Shown piece after piece: positions 33,984 to 43,504 of a stretch of DNA of 64,000 nucleotides. How positions within the stretch are numbered: the stretch's first letter is position 1; every line of letters begins with the position of its first letter. The notes beneath the pieces are model-generated. The model saw nothing but the letters and a program-made list of their open reading frames with translations, made no database searches and was not told where the DNA came from. Source of the DNA: Gp1-AA133 sp964641665 (GTDB lineage: Bacteria > Acidobacteriota > Terriglobia > Terriglobales > Acidobacteriaceae); contig CAZXKO010000038.1 of assembly GCA_964641665.1 (NCBI GenBank), forward strand, positions 136,545 through 200,544, written 5' to 3'. Both the position numbers and the translations under genes were made by a program.

Positions 33984-36872
33984 TTACCCCAAGGCCTCTT
34001 TGACTGCTGCCAGCAACGTGTTCAGCCCAGTATGGAGATCGGCGCCGAGATGCACACGCAGGGCGCGGCGGCCGCGCTCGGCCAGAACCTGGAAATCACC
34101 GCGAGCCTGTGCGGCCTTCACGGTGCCGAACGTGTACTTCTGTCCGGGCACGGGCAGGTCGTTGGCGTCGTCGCACGTCAACTGCAGGAACACACCGGAA
34201 TTGGGGCCGCCTTTGTAGGCCTGTCCAGTGGAGTGCAAAAAGCGCGGACCAAAGCCGAGGCAGGTGGCGACGTGCTTCTTGTCGCGCACGGCGTGCCGGA
34301 TCGCCTGCAGTTGCTGCTCGTGCTGGTCGTTCATCTGGATGTAGCCGAGCAGCGCGAAGTAGTCACCGGGTTGCAGGCGGCCGAGATGGGCTTTCAGATA
34401 GCCAACCAGAGAGTTGGACGCGGTTGCCTTCGCGAGTGCGCCGGCGTTCTTGTCGTCGGTGAAGAGCTTTACCCCTTTGTCTTCGAGAACGGGCTTCTCG
34501 GCTGGAAGGGAGCCGCTCTTCTCGTATTCGGACGTCAGGCTCTTCGTGGCGATCTTGCTGGCCTCGACGTCGGGCTGGTTGAAGGCGTTGATGCCGATGA
34601 CCGAGCCAGCGACGGCGGTGGCGATTTCCCAGCGGAAGAATTCTTGGCCGAGGTCGTAGGTGTCGGCGAGTGAGATGCGAACCACGGGATGGCCAGCCTT
34701 CTCCAGGATGGCGACTTTGGCGTCCTGATCGGCGTCGGGTGCGGATTCGAGCCGGAGGTAGGCGAAGACGCGGTCGGTGCCGTAGACCTCAGTCGCGCCG
34801 GTGGTCTCACGGTCGACGGGGATGATGCCTTTGCCTTGCTTGCCGGTCGATTCGGCGAGCAACTGCTCGAGCCAGGCGCCGAGATCAGAGATTCCCGGCG
34901 AGGTGATGATGGTAACTTTGTCGCGGCCAGACTTGGCGGCGGTGCCGAGGATCAGGCCTAGAACTACGCCCGGATTCTCTTCGACCGGAACGCAGGAGGC
35001 GCAGGCTTGCACCATTTCATCGGTGCGGTCGAGGAATTTCTTCGTGTCGAGGCCCATGACCGCGGCGGGCACCATGCCGAAGTTGGACAGCGCTGAGTAG
35101 CGACCGCCGATGCTGGGGAGCCCAAAGAAGACGTGGCGGAACTTGTCGGCTTCGGCGACCTGCTGCATTTTGGATCCGGGATCGGTGATGGCGATGAAGC
35201 GGCTGCCAGCCTTGTCGGCGCCGAGAGTCTGCTTTACGCGCTCAAAGAAATACTGCTTGAAGATGTTCGGCTCGAGGGTGCTGCCGGACTTGCTGGAAAC
35301 GATGAACAGGGTCTTCACCAAGTCGATCTTGTTTTCGAAAGACTTGATCTGCGCCGGGTCGGTGGAGTCGAGCACATGCAGTTCGGGGAATCCGGCAATC
35401 TTGCCGTAGGTCAAGCGAAGGACTTCGGGACAGAGGCTGGAGCCGCCCATGCCGAGCAGCAAAATGTGCTCGAAGCCACCCGATTTCGCGTCTTCCGAAA
35501 CCTTGCGCAGGTTATCGTTATGCGAGATCTCATCGTCTGCAATGCCCAGCCAGCCCAACCAATTGGCTTCGTCGGTACCGGTCCAGAGCGCGGCGTCGCG
35601 CTGCCATAAACGGCGGACTTTTCCGTTGGCGCGCCAATCGTCGATGGCCGTCTTGACGGAGGCCGACAATTGCGGGGGAAGCGTATAGGTTTGGCGGCTG
35701 ACACGCGGTGTGATCGCGGACTTGCTCGACTTCTCCACCGCGGCCAACAACTGATCGAAGGCATCCGCGAACAGCTTCACGCCGTCGTTGGTCAGCTTGT
35801 CGGTAACTTCTTTCATCGAGATGCCGACTTTTGGCAAGGTATCCATGGTTGCTTTCGCGGCGGCGATGTCTTCGGTCAGGCTGTTGCGCAACTTGCCGTG
35901 ATCGCGGAAGGCGTCGAGGGTGGCGGGAGGAATCGTGTTGACGGTGTCTTTGCCGATCAACTCCTCGACGTACAAGACGTCGCGATAGTTTGGATTCTTG
36001 GTGCTGGTGCTGGCCCAGAGCACGCGCTGGGTCTGCGCACCTTTTTTGGCAAGAGCCTCCCAACGCGGTCCGCTGAAGATGGCGAGGTAGCGCTGGTAGG
36101 TGAGCTTTCCATTGGCGATGGCGACCTTTCCGAAGACTGTCTTGAGCAGCGCCTGCTGGGCGGGATCACTCGTGTTCTTGAGCTTTTCTCCCACGATGGA
36201 ATCGATGAGGGTGTCGATGCGGCTGATGAAGAAGCTGGCGACGCTCGCGACCCGGCGGAGATCGCCGCCGCTGGAGGCCAATTGTTCCAAGCCGGCGATG
36301 TAGGCGTCGGCTACTTGTTCGTAGACCGGTTGCGCAAAGAGCAGGGTGACGTTGATGTTGATGCCTTCGCTGATCAGCTGTTTGATCGCCGGGATTCCTT
36401 CGGCCGTTCCGGGCACCTTGATCATCACATTTTCGCGACCGACGGCTTTCCACAGGCGACGCGCCTCTTGAATGGTGGCGTCGGTTTCGCGGGCGAGATA
36501 CGGCGAGACTTCCAGGCTTACGAAGCCGTCCTTACGCTGCGCGCTGTCGTAGACCGGGCGCATCAGATCGGTGGCGTCCTGGATGTCGCGAATGGCGAGC
36601 AGTTCGTAGCGCGCCTTGGCGTCGAGATCGGTTCTGGATTTCAGCGAATTCAGGAAATCGGTGTAATCGGTGCTGCCGGCGATGGCTTTTTCAAAGATGG
36701 ACGGGTTTGATGTCATGCCACGCAGGCCGTCTTCCTCGATCAGACGCTTGAGTTCGCCGCTGGTGATCAGGTTGCGCCGAATGTAATCCAGCCACACCGA
36801 CTGGCCATACTTCAGGAGATCCTTGAGGGGGTTGACGGCCTTGGCGGTTTCAAGAGTGCCAGTCGGATTCAT
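33984..36872 (-). CDS. Fused transaldolase / glucose-6-phosphate isomerase
   Basis: 962-aa bifunctional protein. Residues about 1-370 form a transaldolase barrel (GMTSNPSIFEKAI; Schiff-base Lys in ENVMIKVPGT). Residues about 400-962 form a phosphoglucose isomerase (LGMGGSSLCPEVLR; IVSSKSGSTLEPN). The fusion connects fructose 6-phosphate made by transaldolase directly with its conversion to glucose 6-phosphate, which allows cyclic operation of the pathway. Such fusions are known in Acidobacteriota, actinobacteria and cyanobacteria. Starts 63 bp after tkt. Confidence 0.95.
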   Translation of the reverse strand: MNPTGTLETAKAVNPLKDLLKYGQSVWLDYIRRNLITSGELKRLIEEDGLRGMTSNPSIFEKAIAGSTDYTDFLNSLKSRTDLDAKARYELLAIRDIQDATDLMRPVYDSAQRKDGFVSLEVSPYLARETDATIQEARRLWKAVGRENVMIKVPGTAEGIPAIKQLISEGININVTLLFAQPVYEQVADAYIAGLEQLASSGGDLRRVASVASFFISRIDTLIDSIVGEKLKNTSDPAQQALLKTVFGKVAIANGKLTYQRYLAIFSGPRWEALAKKGAQTQRVLWASTSTKNPNYRDVLYVEELIGKDTVNTIPPATLDAFRDHGKLRNSLTEDIAAAKATMDTLPKVGISMKEVTDKLTNDGVKLFADAFDQLLAAVEKSSKSAITPRVSRQTYTLPPQLSASVKTAIDDWRANGKVRRLWQRDAALWTGTDEANWLGWLGIADDEISHNDNLRKVSEDAKSGGFEHILLLGMGGSSLCPEVLRLTYGKIAGFPELHVLDSTDPAQIKSFENKIDLVKTLFIVSSKSGSTLEPNIFKQYFFERVKQTLGADKAGSRFIAITDPGSKMQQVAEADKFRHVFFGLPSIGGRYSALSNFGMVPAAVMGLDTKKFLDRTDEMVQACASCVPVEENPGVVLGLILGTAAKSGRDKVTIITSPGISDLGAWLEQLLAESTGKQGKGIIPVDRETTGATEVYGTDRVFAYLRLESAPDADQDAKVAILEKAGHPVVRISLADTYDLGQEFFRWEIATAVAGSVIGINAFNQPDVEASKIATKSLTSEYEKSGSLPAEKPVLEDKGVKLFTDDKNAGALAKATASNSLVGYLKAHLGRLQPGDYFALLGYIQMNDQHEQQLQAIRHAVRDKKHVATCLGFGPRFLHSTGQAYKGGPNSGVFLQLTCDDANDLPVPGQKYTFGTVKAAQARGDFQVLAERGRRALRVHLGADLHTGLNTLLAAVKEALG

Positions 36873-36935
36873 TGCGATCCTCCAAATAGAAAGCTAAGAG
36901 CCACGAGCTTCGAGCGTCGAGCCATTGCGGTGAAG

Positions 36936-39017
36936 CTACTTCGCTGCTATCACCCGGCGAGCGGCCGCCACAACGGCGTCGGCGCTGAAGCCGAATTTTT
37001 TCAGCAGGTCCTTCAATGGGGCCGAGGCGCCGAAGCTGTGCATGCCGATCATCTGTCCCTTGGGGCCGACGTAACGCTCCCAGCCGAGGGTGGCGGCCAT
37101 TTCGACGGAGACGCGTGCAGTAACGTTCGGCGGAAGAACGCTGTTCTTGTACGCTTGGTCCTGCTGCTCGAACACTTCCCACGATGGCATGCTTACGACC
37201 CTGGCGTTGATGCCTTCGGCCTTCAGGCGCTCGTAAGCATCGACGCAGAGGGAGAGTTCGCTACCGGTTCCCATCAGGATGACGTCGGGCTTGCCGCCGG
37301 GAGCGTCGGCGAGCACGTAGGCGCCCTTGGCAACGCCGGAGGCGGAAGCGTACTTCGATCGGTCGAGCGTGGGCATCGCCTGGCGCGAGAGCACCAATAG
37401 AGACGGGCCATGCTGAATCTGCATGACGACTTTCCACGCCTCCACCACCTCGTTCGCATCGCCCGGACGGAAGATGGTTGTGTTCGGGACGGCGCGAAGC
37501 GAAGCCAGTTGCTCGATGGGCTGATGAGTGGGTCCATCTTCGCCTAGACCGATCGAGTCGTGCGTAAAAACCTGGATGACGGGAATCTCCATCAGCGCGG
37601 CCAGGCGGATTGTGGGGCGCAGGTAGTCGCTGAAATTGAAGAATGTCGCGCCGAACGGGCGGAGCTTCGAGACCGCCATACCGTTCACAGCCGCGCCCAT
37701 CGCATGTTCGCGCACCCCGAAATGAAGGTTCCGTCCGCCATAGGAGCCAGCAGCGAAATCGCCAGCGCCTTCGAATTTGAGCGTGGTCTTGTTGGAGTTG
37801 CCGAGGTCAGCCGAGCCGCCGATCAGCCAGGGAATGTTCTGGGCTAGAACGTTCAGAACTTTTCCGGAGCTTTCGCGAGTTGCGACACCTTTGGGGTCTG
37901 CAGGAAAGGTGGGGAGGTTCTTGTCCCAGCCATCGGGAAGGGCGCGGCGCTGCATGCGATCGATCTGGTCGGCGAGTTGCGGGTATTGTTTCGCGTAGTC
38001 AGCGAACCTCTTCTCCCATTGCTTGCTCAGATCGTGGCCGCGTCTGCCGATGCCTTCGCGGAAGTGCTCGAGCACTCCTTCGGGAACCAGGAATTTCGCG
38101 TCCTCGGGCCAGCCGTAGTTCTTCTTGGTGAGCCGAACTTCTTCTTCGCCCAAGGGCTCGCCGTGGGCCTCGCTGCTGTCGTGTTTGTGGGGAGAGCCGT
38201 AGCCGATGTGGCTGTCGACCACGATGAGCGTCGGCCGGTCGGTCGTTTCGTGGAAGGTCTGGTAGGCACGGGCCAGCATGCCAACGTCGTTGGCGTCGCT
38301 CACGCGAGTGACGTTCCATCCGTAGCCGACGAAACGGGTCATCACATCTTCGCTGAAGGACCACGAGGCCGGACCGTCGAGGGTGACCCGGTTGTTGTCG
38401 TAAATCCAGCAGAGATTCGATAGCTTTAGGTGGCCCGCAAGGGAGGCAGCTTCGCTGGCGACCCCTTCCATGAGATCGCCGTCGCCGCAAACCGTGTACA
38501 CGTTGTAGTTGAAGATTTCGAAGCCGGGGCGATTGTAGTTGGCTGCCAGCCAACGCTCGCTGATGGCCATGCCAACGCTGTTTCCCGTGCCCTGGCCGAG
38601 GGGCCCGGTGGTAGTTTCCACGCCGGCGGTGAGGTGCGACTCGGGATGTCCGGGAGTCCGGCTTTCGAGCTGGCGGAAGCGCTTGATCTGGTCCAAGGAA
38701 ACGGAGAGCTCTCTGGTGACTTCGCCCGCCGCGTTGACGAGACGCACACCCGTCAAATAGAGGGTGGCGTAAAGGAGCATCGAAGCGTGCCCCGCGGAAA
38801 GGACAAAGCGGTCGCGGTTGGGCCAGATGGGATTCTCGGGGTCATAGCGAAGGACGTTCTGCCAGAGAGAGTAAGCGACGGGGGCCAAGCCCATGGGTGC
38901 GCCAGGATGACCGGAGTTGGCTTGCTGGACGGCATCGATCGCCAAAGTGCGGATGGTGTTGATGCATAGCAGGTCCAGCTGTTTGCCGGTCACGACGGTC
39001 TGCTCACTGGCGACCAT
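36936..39017 (-). CDS. tkt: Transketolase
   Basis: 693-aa thiamine-diphosphate enzyme moving two-carbon units between sugar phosphates. N-terminal HPGAPMG; cofactor motif GDGDLMEGVASEAASLAG ending in NN; pyrimidine domain TFFNFSDYLRP and FTHDSIGLGEDGPTHQP; C-terminal domain complete. First gene of the six-gene carbon operon (tkt, tal-pgi, gnd, zwf, glk, pgl). The operon promoter should lie in the 249 bp upstream (39018-39266). Confidence 0.96.
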   Translation of the reverse strand: MVASEQTVVTGKQLDLLCINTIRTLAIDAVQQANSGHPGAPMGLAPVAYSLWQNVLRYDPENPIWPNRDRFVLSAGHASMLLYATLYLTGVRLVNAAGEVTRELSVSLDQIKRFRQLESRTPGHPESHLTAGVETTTGPLGQGTGNSVGMAISERWLAANYNRPGFEIFNYNVYTVCGDGDLMEGVASEAASLAGHLKLSNLCWIYDNNRVTLDGPASWSFSEDVMTRFVGYGWNVTRVSDANDVGMLARAYQTFHETTDRPTLIVVDSHIGYGSPHKHDSSEAHGEPLGEEEVRLTKKNYGWPEDAKFLVPEGVLEHFREGIGRRGHDLSKQWEKRFADYAKQYPQLADQIDRMQRRALPDGWDKNLPTFPADPKGVATRESSGKVLNVLAQNIPWLIGGSADLGNSNKTTLKFEGAGDFAAGSYGGRNLHFGVREHAMGAAVNGMAVSKLRPFGATFFNFSDYLRPTIRLAALMEIPVIQVFTHDSIGLGEDGPTHQPIEQLASLRAVPNTTIFRPGDANEVVEAWKVVMQIQHGPSLLVLSRQAMPTLDRSKYASASGVAKGAYVLADAPGGKPDVILMGTGSELSLCVDAYERLKAEGINARVVSMPSWEVFEQQDQAYKNSVLPPNVTARVSVEMAATLGWERYVGPKGQMIGMHSFGASAPLKDLLKKFGFSADAVVAAARRVIAAK

Positions 39018-39266
39018 GAAGGTACTCCTCCTCTGGGGGACGGCGACGAGCCGTCGGTATCAGCGCTTGAGAGTGTTCTACCGAATTCGATTGCGAATGG
39101 GTAACAGAGGTTTCAATCCAAATAATGCATAGAGTGTACCAATTTCCCGCACATCTGTGGGCTGGCGGCTTGCCTGGAGAGAGGGTGGTTTGTGAATTCT
39201 CTGTGAATATGGCAGGAACTTCTATCGCTAAACCGGAGGTAAGGCAAAACTTGAAGGGAATGCGGG

Positions 39267-39920
39267 TTACTTCTGCAGCTTTTGCAGATAACTGTACTCG
39301 CTGCTCTGGGCGCGAGTGCTGGTTTCGACGAACTTGAGGAATTGTTTCAAGGGCTCACGTTGCACCGACTCCAGGTCGAAGCGCACGCGGACACCGAAGC
39401 AGGGGTTGCTCTTGATCACGATGCCGTTGAGGATCAGGCCCTTTACCCAGACCTTGCCATTGGCGACCCAGAGGCCGATTTGCACGTCGGCTCCGCTCTT
39501 TACGGGAGTGACGGTCTCGACGTAGCAGCCGCCCATGCTGGTGTTCGACAGGTTGCCCCAGACGGGTGTTTCGGCTCCATCGACTTTCAATTCCACGGCC
39601 ACAAAACACTTGATCCGAGGATAGCGGCGGCGGTCCTGTCCCCAGGAAGGCGTGAAAATGTCGGGCTCAAACGGGGGGGTAGCCGAAGCCGTGACCGGTA
39701 CCGGCGCCTGAACGGGAACTGGGGCGGCACCAGAGTTCGCGGCCCCGGTCGGCTGGCTCTTGATTTCGCGCATGGCCGCGAGCAGAGCTTCTTCCCGCTT
39801 CTCCGGGGCGGCTTCGCGGTAGGTTTGCAGCAGTTGACCGAGGTGTCCCACGAGATCGGGGTCGGCGAGCAGGCGAGTCCAATCTGTGCCTGGGGTAGTG
39901 GGCGTTTTGGAATCGCTCAT
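39267..39920 (-). CDS. PilZ-domain protein with N-terminal helical module
   Basis: 217 aa. N-terminal residues about 10-55 are helical with PDLVGHLGQLLQTYREAAPE then KREEALLAAMREI, followed by a Pro/Ala/Val linker. The PilZ domain is at about 105-205: RRRYPRIKC (Arg cluster) and NTSMGGCYVE. Candidate cyclic-di-GMP receptor. The N-terminal module resembles that of the zinc-ribbon protein at 14358. Convergent neighbours are absent; it is followed by the transketolase operon in the same direction. Confidence 0.83.
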   Translation of the reverse strand: MSDSKTPTTPGTDWTRLLADPDLVGHLGQLLQTYREAAPEKREEALLAAMREIKSQPTGAANSGAAPVPVQAPVPVTASATPPFEPDIFTPSWGQDRRRYPRIKCFVAVELKVDGAETPVWGNLSNTSMGGCYVETVTPVKSGADVQIGLWVANGKVWVKGLILNGIVIKSNPCFGVRVRFDLESVQREPLKQFLKFVETSTRAQSSEYSYLQKLQK

Positions 39921-40087
39921 ACTTAGCTCAAGGTCCGCAAACAGAGAATCGAACTCAGCGGTTTCAGTGCAACGGTCAGGTTATAGGTTGAGGCAGGAAC
40001 GGCTCCCAAACAAGATGACCGAAGTTACGGGTGTAAGGTAACCACCGGGGCGGTTACCCAGAGTTTGCCAGGGCGCCTGGGGTTCTT

Positions 40088-40456
40088 TTAGTCGGATGGT
40101 TCCAAGCCGCCGCAGAAGGTGTTGATGGCCATCTGCTGTTCGTCGGAAAGGCCCAGAAATTCTAGGCCGTGTACAAAGCCATTCTGGTAGCGAACAATGG
40201 CCCGAACCGCCAGCGATTTGAGGGACGAAGGGAGATGCAATTCGAGGGAAACGACTTCCCCCGGCGGCACTGCTCCATTCAGGACGGTGCCGATGCCGCC
40301 CAGTCCGATGTCGCTACACCGGCCCTGGATCTCGGCGTAGCCGTCGTCACGAAGGGCCGTGGCTTTCAACGGGAAGTCAGCACGATAGCGAGGGTGGCGA
40401 CGGCGCCAGCTTTTCTGCTTGAGGCGCCGAACCTTCTCTAATAAGGGAGTACTCAT
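40088..40456 (-). CDS. Single-domain PilZ protein
   Basis: 122-aa stand-alone PilZ protein: RRRHPRYRADFPLKATA (Arg cluster) and CSDIGLGGIGTVL (D-x-G-x-x-G, where the usual Ser is Gly). C-terminal helix with a Cys. Candidate cyclic-di-GMP effector. It is 167 bp upstream of the 39267 PilZ gene in the same direction and divergent from an efflux operon. Confidence 0.82.
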   Translation of the reverse strand: MSTPLLEKVRRLKQKSWRRRHPRYRADFPLKATALRDDGYAEIQGRCSDIGLGGIGTVLNGAVPPGEVVSLELHLPSSLKSLAVRAIVRYQNGFVHGLEFLGLSDEQQMAINTFCGGLEPSD

Positions 40457-40772
40457 GCCGTCGCCATCTCTTGAGCCAAGGTCCAGCCTACTCGCCCGCG
40501 ACGCTGGAGAAAAAGTATCGAAGGTAATAGATTTCTACAGGTCCGGAATCGTGGAGCCTGGATGGACCATTGATGAACGATTCACAAGCCCAGTTTTTGG
40601 GTTGCGGCTGAGGAGGTTCGCAGCGCGCGCTTTGAAGCACATGCAGACGTGATGATCAACCTTTTTGCATCGCAGGTGAATGTAAGTGAATCAGAATACG
40701 AGTGTTGTGTCGGGTTTAGCGGCGCCCGGGGCGCGCGTCTGCTCCTTTAAGAGCAGGTTTCTTCAAGAGATC
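40457..40772. other. 316-bp divergent spacer
   Basis: Between the PilZ gene and the EmrAB-type efflux operon; likely holds both promoters. No other gene or repeat seen. A GTG at 40686 is in frame with the downstream gene. Confidence 0.4.
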
Positions 40773-42221
40773 ATGCCGACCAAGTTTCCCAGGAGTTTTG
40801 TCTTTGTTTTGTGCTGCGTCCTTTCGGGTCTTCGTCCCGAGTTGGGGTGGACGCAAACCAGCGCGGGGCCGACGGGTTCGTCGGTGCAGGTGACCATCCC
40901 ACCTTCCGTCTCGCAGAATGGCTTTACGGGCAGCGTGCCTGAGAGCAAGGCCACCTCTGAAGTTCTGGCAATTTCGTTTCTGGACGCGATCGATCGAGGG
41001 CTGAAACAGAACCTGGGATTGTTGCTTTCGAGCGACAACACGCTGGCGGCGCGGGGAGAGAGGTGGAAGGAACTCAGCAACCTGCTTCCGAACCTGGAGG
41101 CGAAGGGCCAGGAGACCGCGCAGGAGACGAGTGCAGCCGCCTTGGGCTTTCGTCTTCCCCAGATTCCGCGGGTCATCGGACCATTTAACTATTTTGACGC
41201 CAGGGTGTTTTGGAACCAGTCCGTCTTCAACTGGAATTACATCCAGAAAGAACGGGCGGCAGCGGAAAGTGTGAAAGCCGCGGAATACTCTTATAAAGAT
41301 GCCCGTGAACTGGTGGTGCTGGTCGCCGGGAATGCCTACCTGCAGGCGATCGCCGGTGCGGCGCGTGTAGAGACAGCCGAGGCGCAGCTGAAGACTGCGC
41401 AGGCCCTGTACGACCGGGCTGTAGATCAACAGAGGGCCGGAGTGAGTCCCGCCATTGACGCGCTGAGATCGCAGGTTGAACTGCAGAGCCGGAAACAGCA
41501 ATTGATCGCAGCCCGCAACGATTTCGCGAAGCAGAAGCTGTCGTTGTCGCGCATCATCGGGCTTGCGCTGGGGCAGGAGTTCACCCTTTCGGACAAAGCA
41601 CCGTACGAGATCTTTGTTGCCCCCAGCCTGGAAGAAAGCTTGCAGCGTGCGTACGCGTCGCGGCCCGATTACCAGGCAGCGTTGGCGCAAGTGCGGGCAG
41701 CAGAATTGTCGCGGCGGGCGGCGACCGCAGAACACTATCCTACGTTTGATATCGAGGGCGACTACGGCGATGTGGGGGTGACGCCCGCGACTTCGAACGG
41801 CACGTTTCATGTTGCCGGAACGGTCACAGTGCCGATTTTTCGGGGAGGGAAGGCACACGCCGACGTCCTTGAGGCGGAAGCGACTCTGCGCCAAGCCAAG
41901 GCACGACTGGAGGACCTGCGTGGTCAGATCGACAACGATATTCGGAGTGCCTTGCTCGACCTGAACGCGGCAGCCGATCAGGTTGAGGTGGCGAGAAGTT
42001 CGGTGGATCTGGCAGAACAGACTCTCACGCAAGCGCAAGATCGTTTTACCGCGGGCGTGACCGACAATCTCGAAGTGGTGCAGGCGCAGGAATCGGTGGC
42101 CAGCGCGCACGAAAACTATATCTCCAGCCTTTACGCTCACAATCTGGCCAAGGTGGAACTGGCCCGTTCTCTAGGGAACGCCGAGCAAGGCGTAAAGCAA
42201 TATTTAAGCAAAGGCAAATAG
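40773..42221 (+). CDS. TolC-family outer membrane efflux protein
   Basis: 482 aa from ATG 40773, which puts a signal peptide at the N-terminus (FPRSFVFVLCCVLSGLRPEL). The GTG at 40686 would add 29 residues before it and is less likely. Two outer-membrane-factor repeats with long helices (VVLVAGNAYLQAIAGAARVE; RSALLDLNAAADQVEVARSS). Forms the outer duct for the EmrA/EmrB-like pump encoded by the next two genes (3-bp spacing, then 4-nt overlap). Confidence 0.9.
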   Translation: MPTKFPRSFVFVLCCVLSGLRPELGWTQTSAGPTGSSVQVTIPPSVSQNGFTGSVPESKATSEVLAISFLDAIDRGLKQNLGLLLSSDNTLAARGERWKELSNLLPNLEAKGQETAQETSAAALGFRLPQIPRVIGPFNYFDARVFWNQSVFNWNYIQKERAAAESVKAAEYSYKDARELVVLVAGNAYLQAIAGAARVETAEAQLKTAQALYDRAVDQQRAGVSPAIDALRSQVELQSRKQQLIAARNDFAKQKLSLSRIIGLALGQEFTLSDKAPYEIFVAPSLEESLQRAYASRPDYQAALAQVRAAELSRRAATAEHYPTFDIEGDYGDVGVTPATSNGTFHVAGTVTVPIFRGGKAHADVLEAEATLRQAKARLEDLRGQIDNDIRSALLDLNAAADQVEVARSSVDLAEQTLTQAQDRFTAGVTDNLEVVQAQESVASAHENYISSLYAHNLAKVELARSLGNAEQGVKQYLSKGK

Positions 42222-42223
42222 AC

Positions 42224-43504
42224 ATGGAACCTACGACGAAAACCATGCCGGAACACCCGCCGCAGGCGAGCTCCTCAGCACCGGCTGCAGCGCCGCTACC
42301 GGCCTCGGAAAAAGATCTTCACGCGCACCTTTCACGGCGCAACGACCCACGTTTTCGGATGTTTCTCATCCTCGGATTGATTGTGCTGGCAGTGGTGGGC
42401 GTTTTTCTGTGGCGCTACTTCTCGAGCTACGAATCTACCGATGATGCTCAGATCGACGGTCATGTCAACTCGGTCAGTGCTCGCGTGGCGGGCCACATCC
42501 TGAAGTTGAACGTGCAAGACAACCAGTATGCCGAAGCGGGAACGGTGTTGGCCGAAATTGATCCCACCGACTACCAGGTGGCGGTCGAACGGGCGCAGGC
42601 GGACTACAACGATGCGAAAGCGACGGGGGACGCGGCGTCGGTAAATGTGCCCATCATTTCAGTGGATACCACCAGTCAACTATCATCCGCCGATGCGGAC
42701 GTCCTAGGAACGCAGGCTGGAATCAAGGCTGCGCGTCAGCAGTTTGAGGCGGCCAAGGCCAACCTTCAGGAGGCGGAAGCCAATAACGTAAAAGCTCAGA
42801 ACGACCTGGCGCGATACAAACAGCTGGTCGATAAGCAGGAGATTTCCCAGCAGCAGTATGACCAGGCAGTAGCGGCAGCGAAAGCCAGTGCCGCGGCGGT
42901 GGAGGGCGCGCGTGCGAATGCCGACGCCGCGCAGGCGCAGGTGGCTCAGGCCGAGAGCCGGTTCGTGCAGGCGCAGGCCAACCGGCGCTCGGCGGCCACT
43001 GGTCCGAAGCAGTTGGCGATGACGCAGGCACGGGCGGAGTCGGCACAAGCGGCCGCGCAGCGCAAGAAAGCGGACCTTGACCAGGCGATGCTGAATCTCA
43101 AGTACGCCAAAATTACCGCGCCAGTTGCGGGGATCGTCAGCAACCGCACCGTCGAGGTTGGGCAAAATGTTCAGGTGGGACAAGAACTGCTCAGCATCAT
43201 TTCACTGGACGACATTTGGGTGACGGCGGATTTCAAGGAGACGCAGCTTCGTGACATGAAGAGAGGCCAGAAGGCCACGATTTACGTGGATGGCACCGAC
43301 AAGAAGTACAACGGGCACGTCGATAGCTTCGCCGGCGCCAGCGGAGCACGCTTCAGTCTCCTACCGCCAGAGAATGCGACCGGAAACTATGTAAAGGTGG
43401 TGCAGCGCATTCCGGTCAAGATTGTGTTTGAACCCGGAGAGACGAAAGAGCACAAGCTGCGGCCAGGAATGTCGGTCGAGCCCAAGGTCTGGATTCGGGA
43501 ATGA
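42224..43504 (+). CDS. HlyD/EmrA-family membrane fusion protein
   Basis: 426 aa. Cytoplasmic start, one membrane span near residues 45-65 (FLILGLIVLAVVGVFLW), biotinyl-lipoyl halves (STDDAQIDGHVNSVSARVAG; YAKITAPVAGIVSNRTVEVG) and a very Ala/Gln-rich coiled hairpin between them. The periplasmic adaptor of a tripartite MFS efflux pump. ATG 42224 follows the tolC stop by 2 nt; its stop overlaps the emrB-like start (ATGA). Confidence 0.92.
   Translation: MEPTTKTMPEHPPQASSSAPAAAPLPASEKDLHAHLSRRNDPRFRMFLILGLIVLAVVGVFLWRYFSSYESTDDAQIDGHVNSVSARVAGHILKLNVQDNQYAEAGTVLAEIDPTDYQVAVERAQADYNDAKATGDAASVNVPIISVDTTSQLSSADADVLGTQAGIKAARQQFEAAKANLQEAEANNVKAQNDLARYKQLVDKQEISQQQYDQAVAAAKASAAAVEGARANADAAQAQVAQAESRFVQAQANRRSAATGPKQLAMTQARAESAQAAAQRKKADLDQAMLNLKYAKITAPVAGIVSNRTVEVGQNVQVGQELLSIISLDDIWVTADFKETQLRDMKRGQKATIYVDGTDKKYNGHVDSFAGASGARFSLLPPENATGNYVKVVQRIPVKIVFEPGETKEHKLRPGMSVEPKVWIRE

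Noticed and set aside
36873..36935. Riboswitch or leader in the gap between tkt and tal-pgi
   Set aside because: Only 63 bp, with no recognisable conserved structure.
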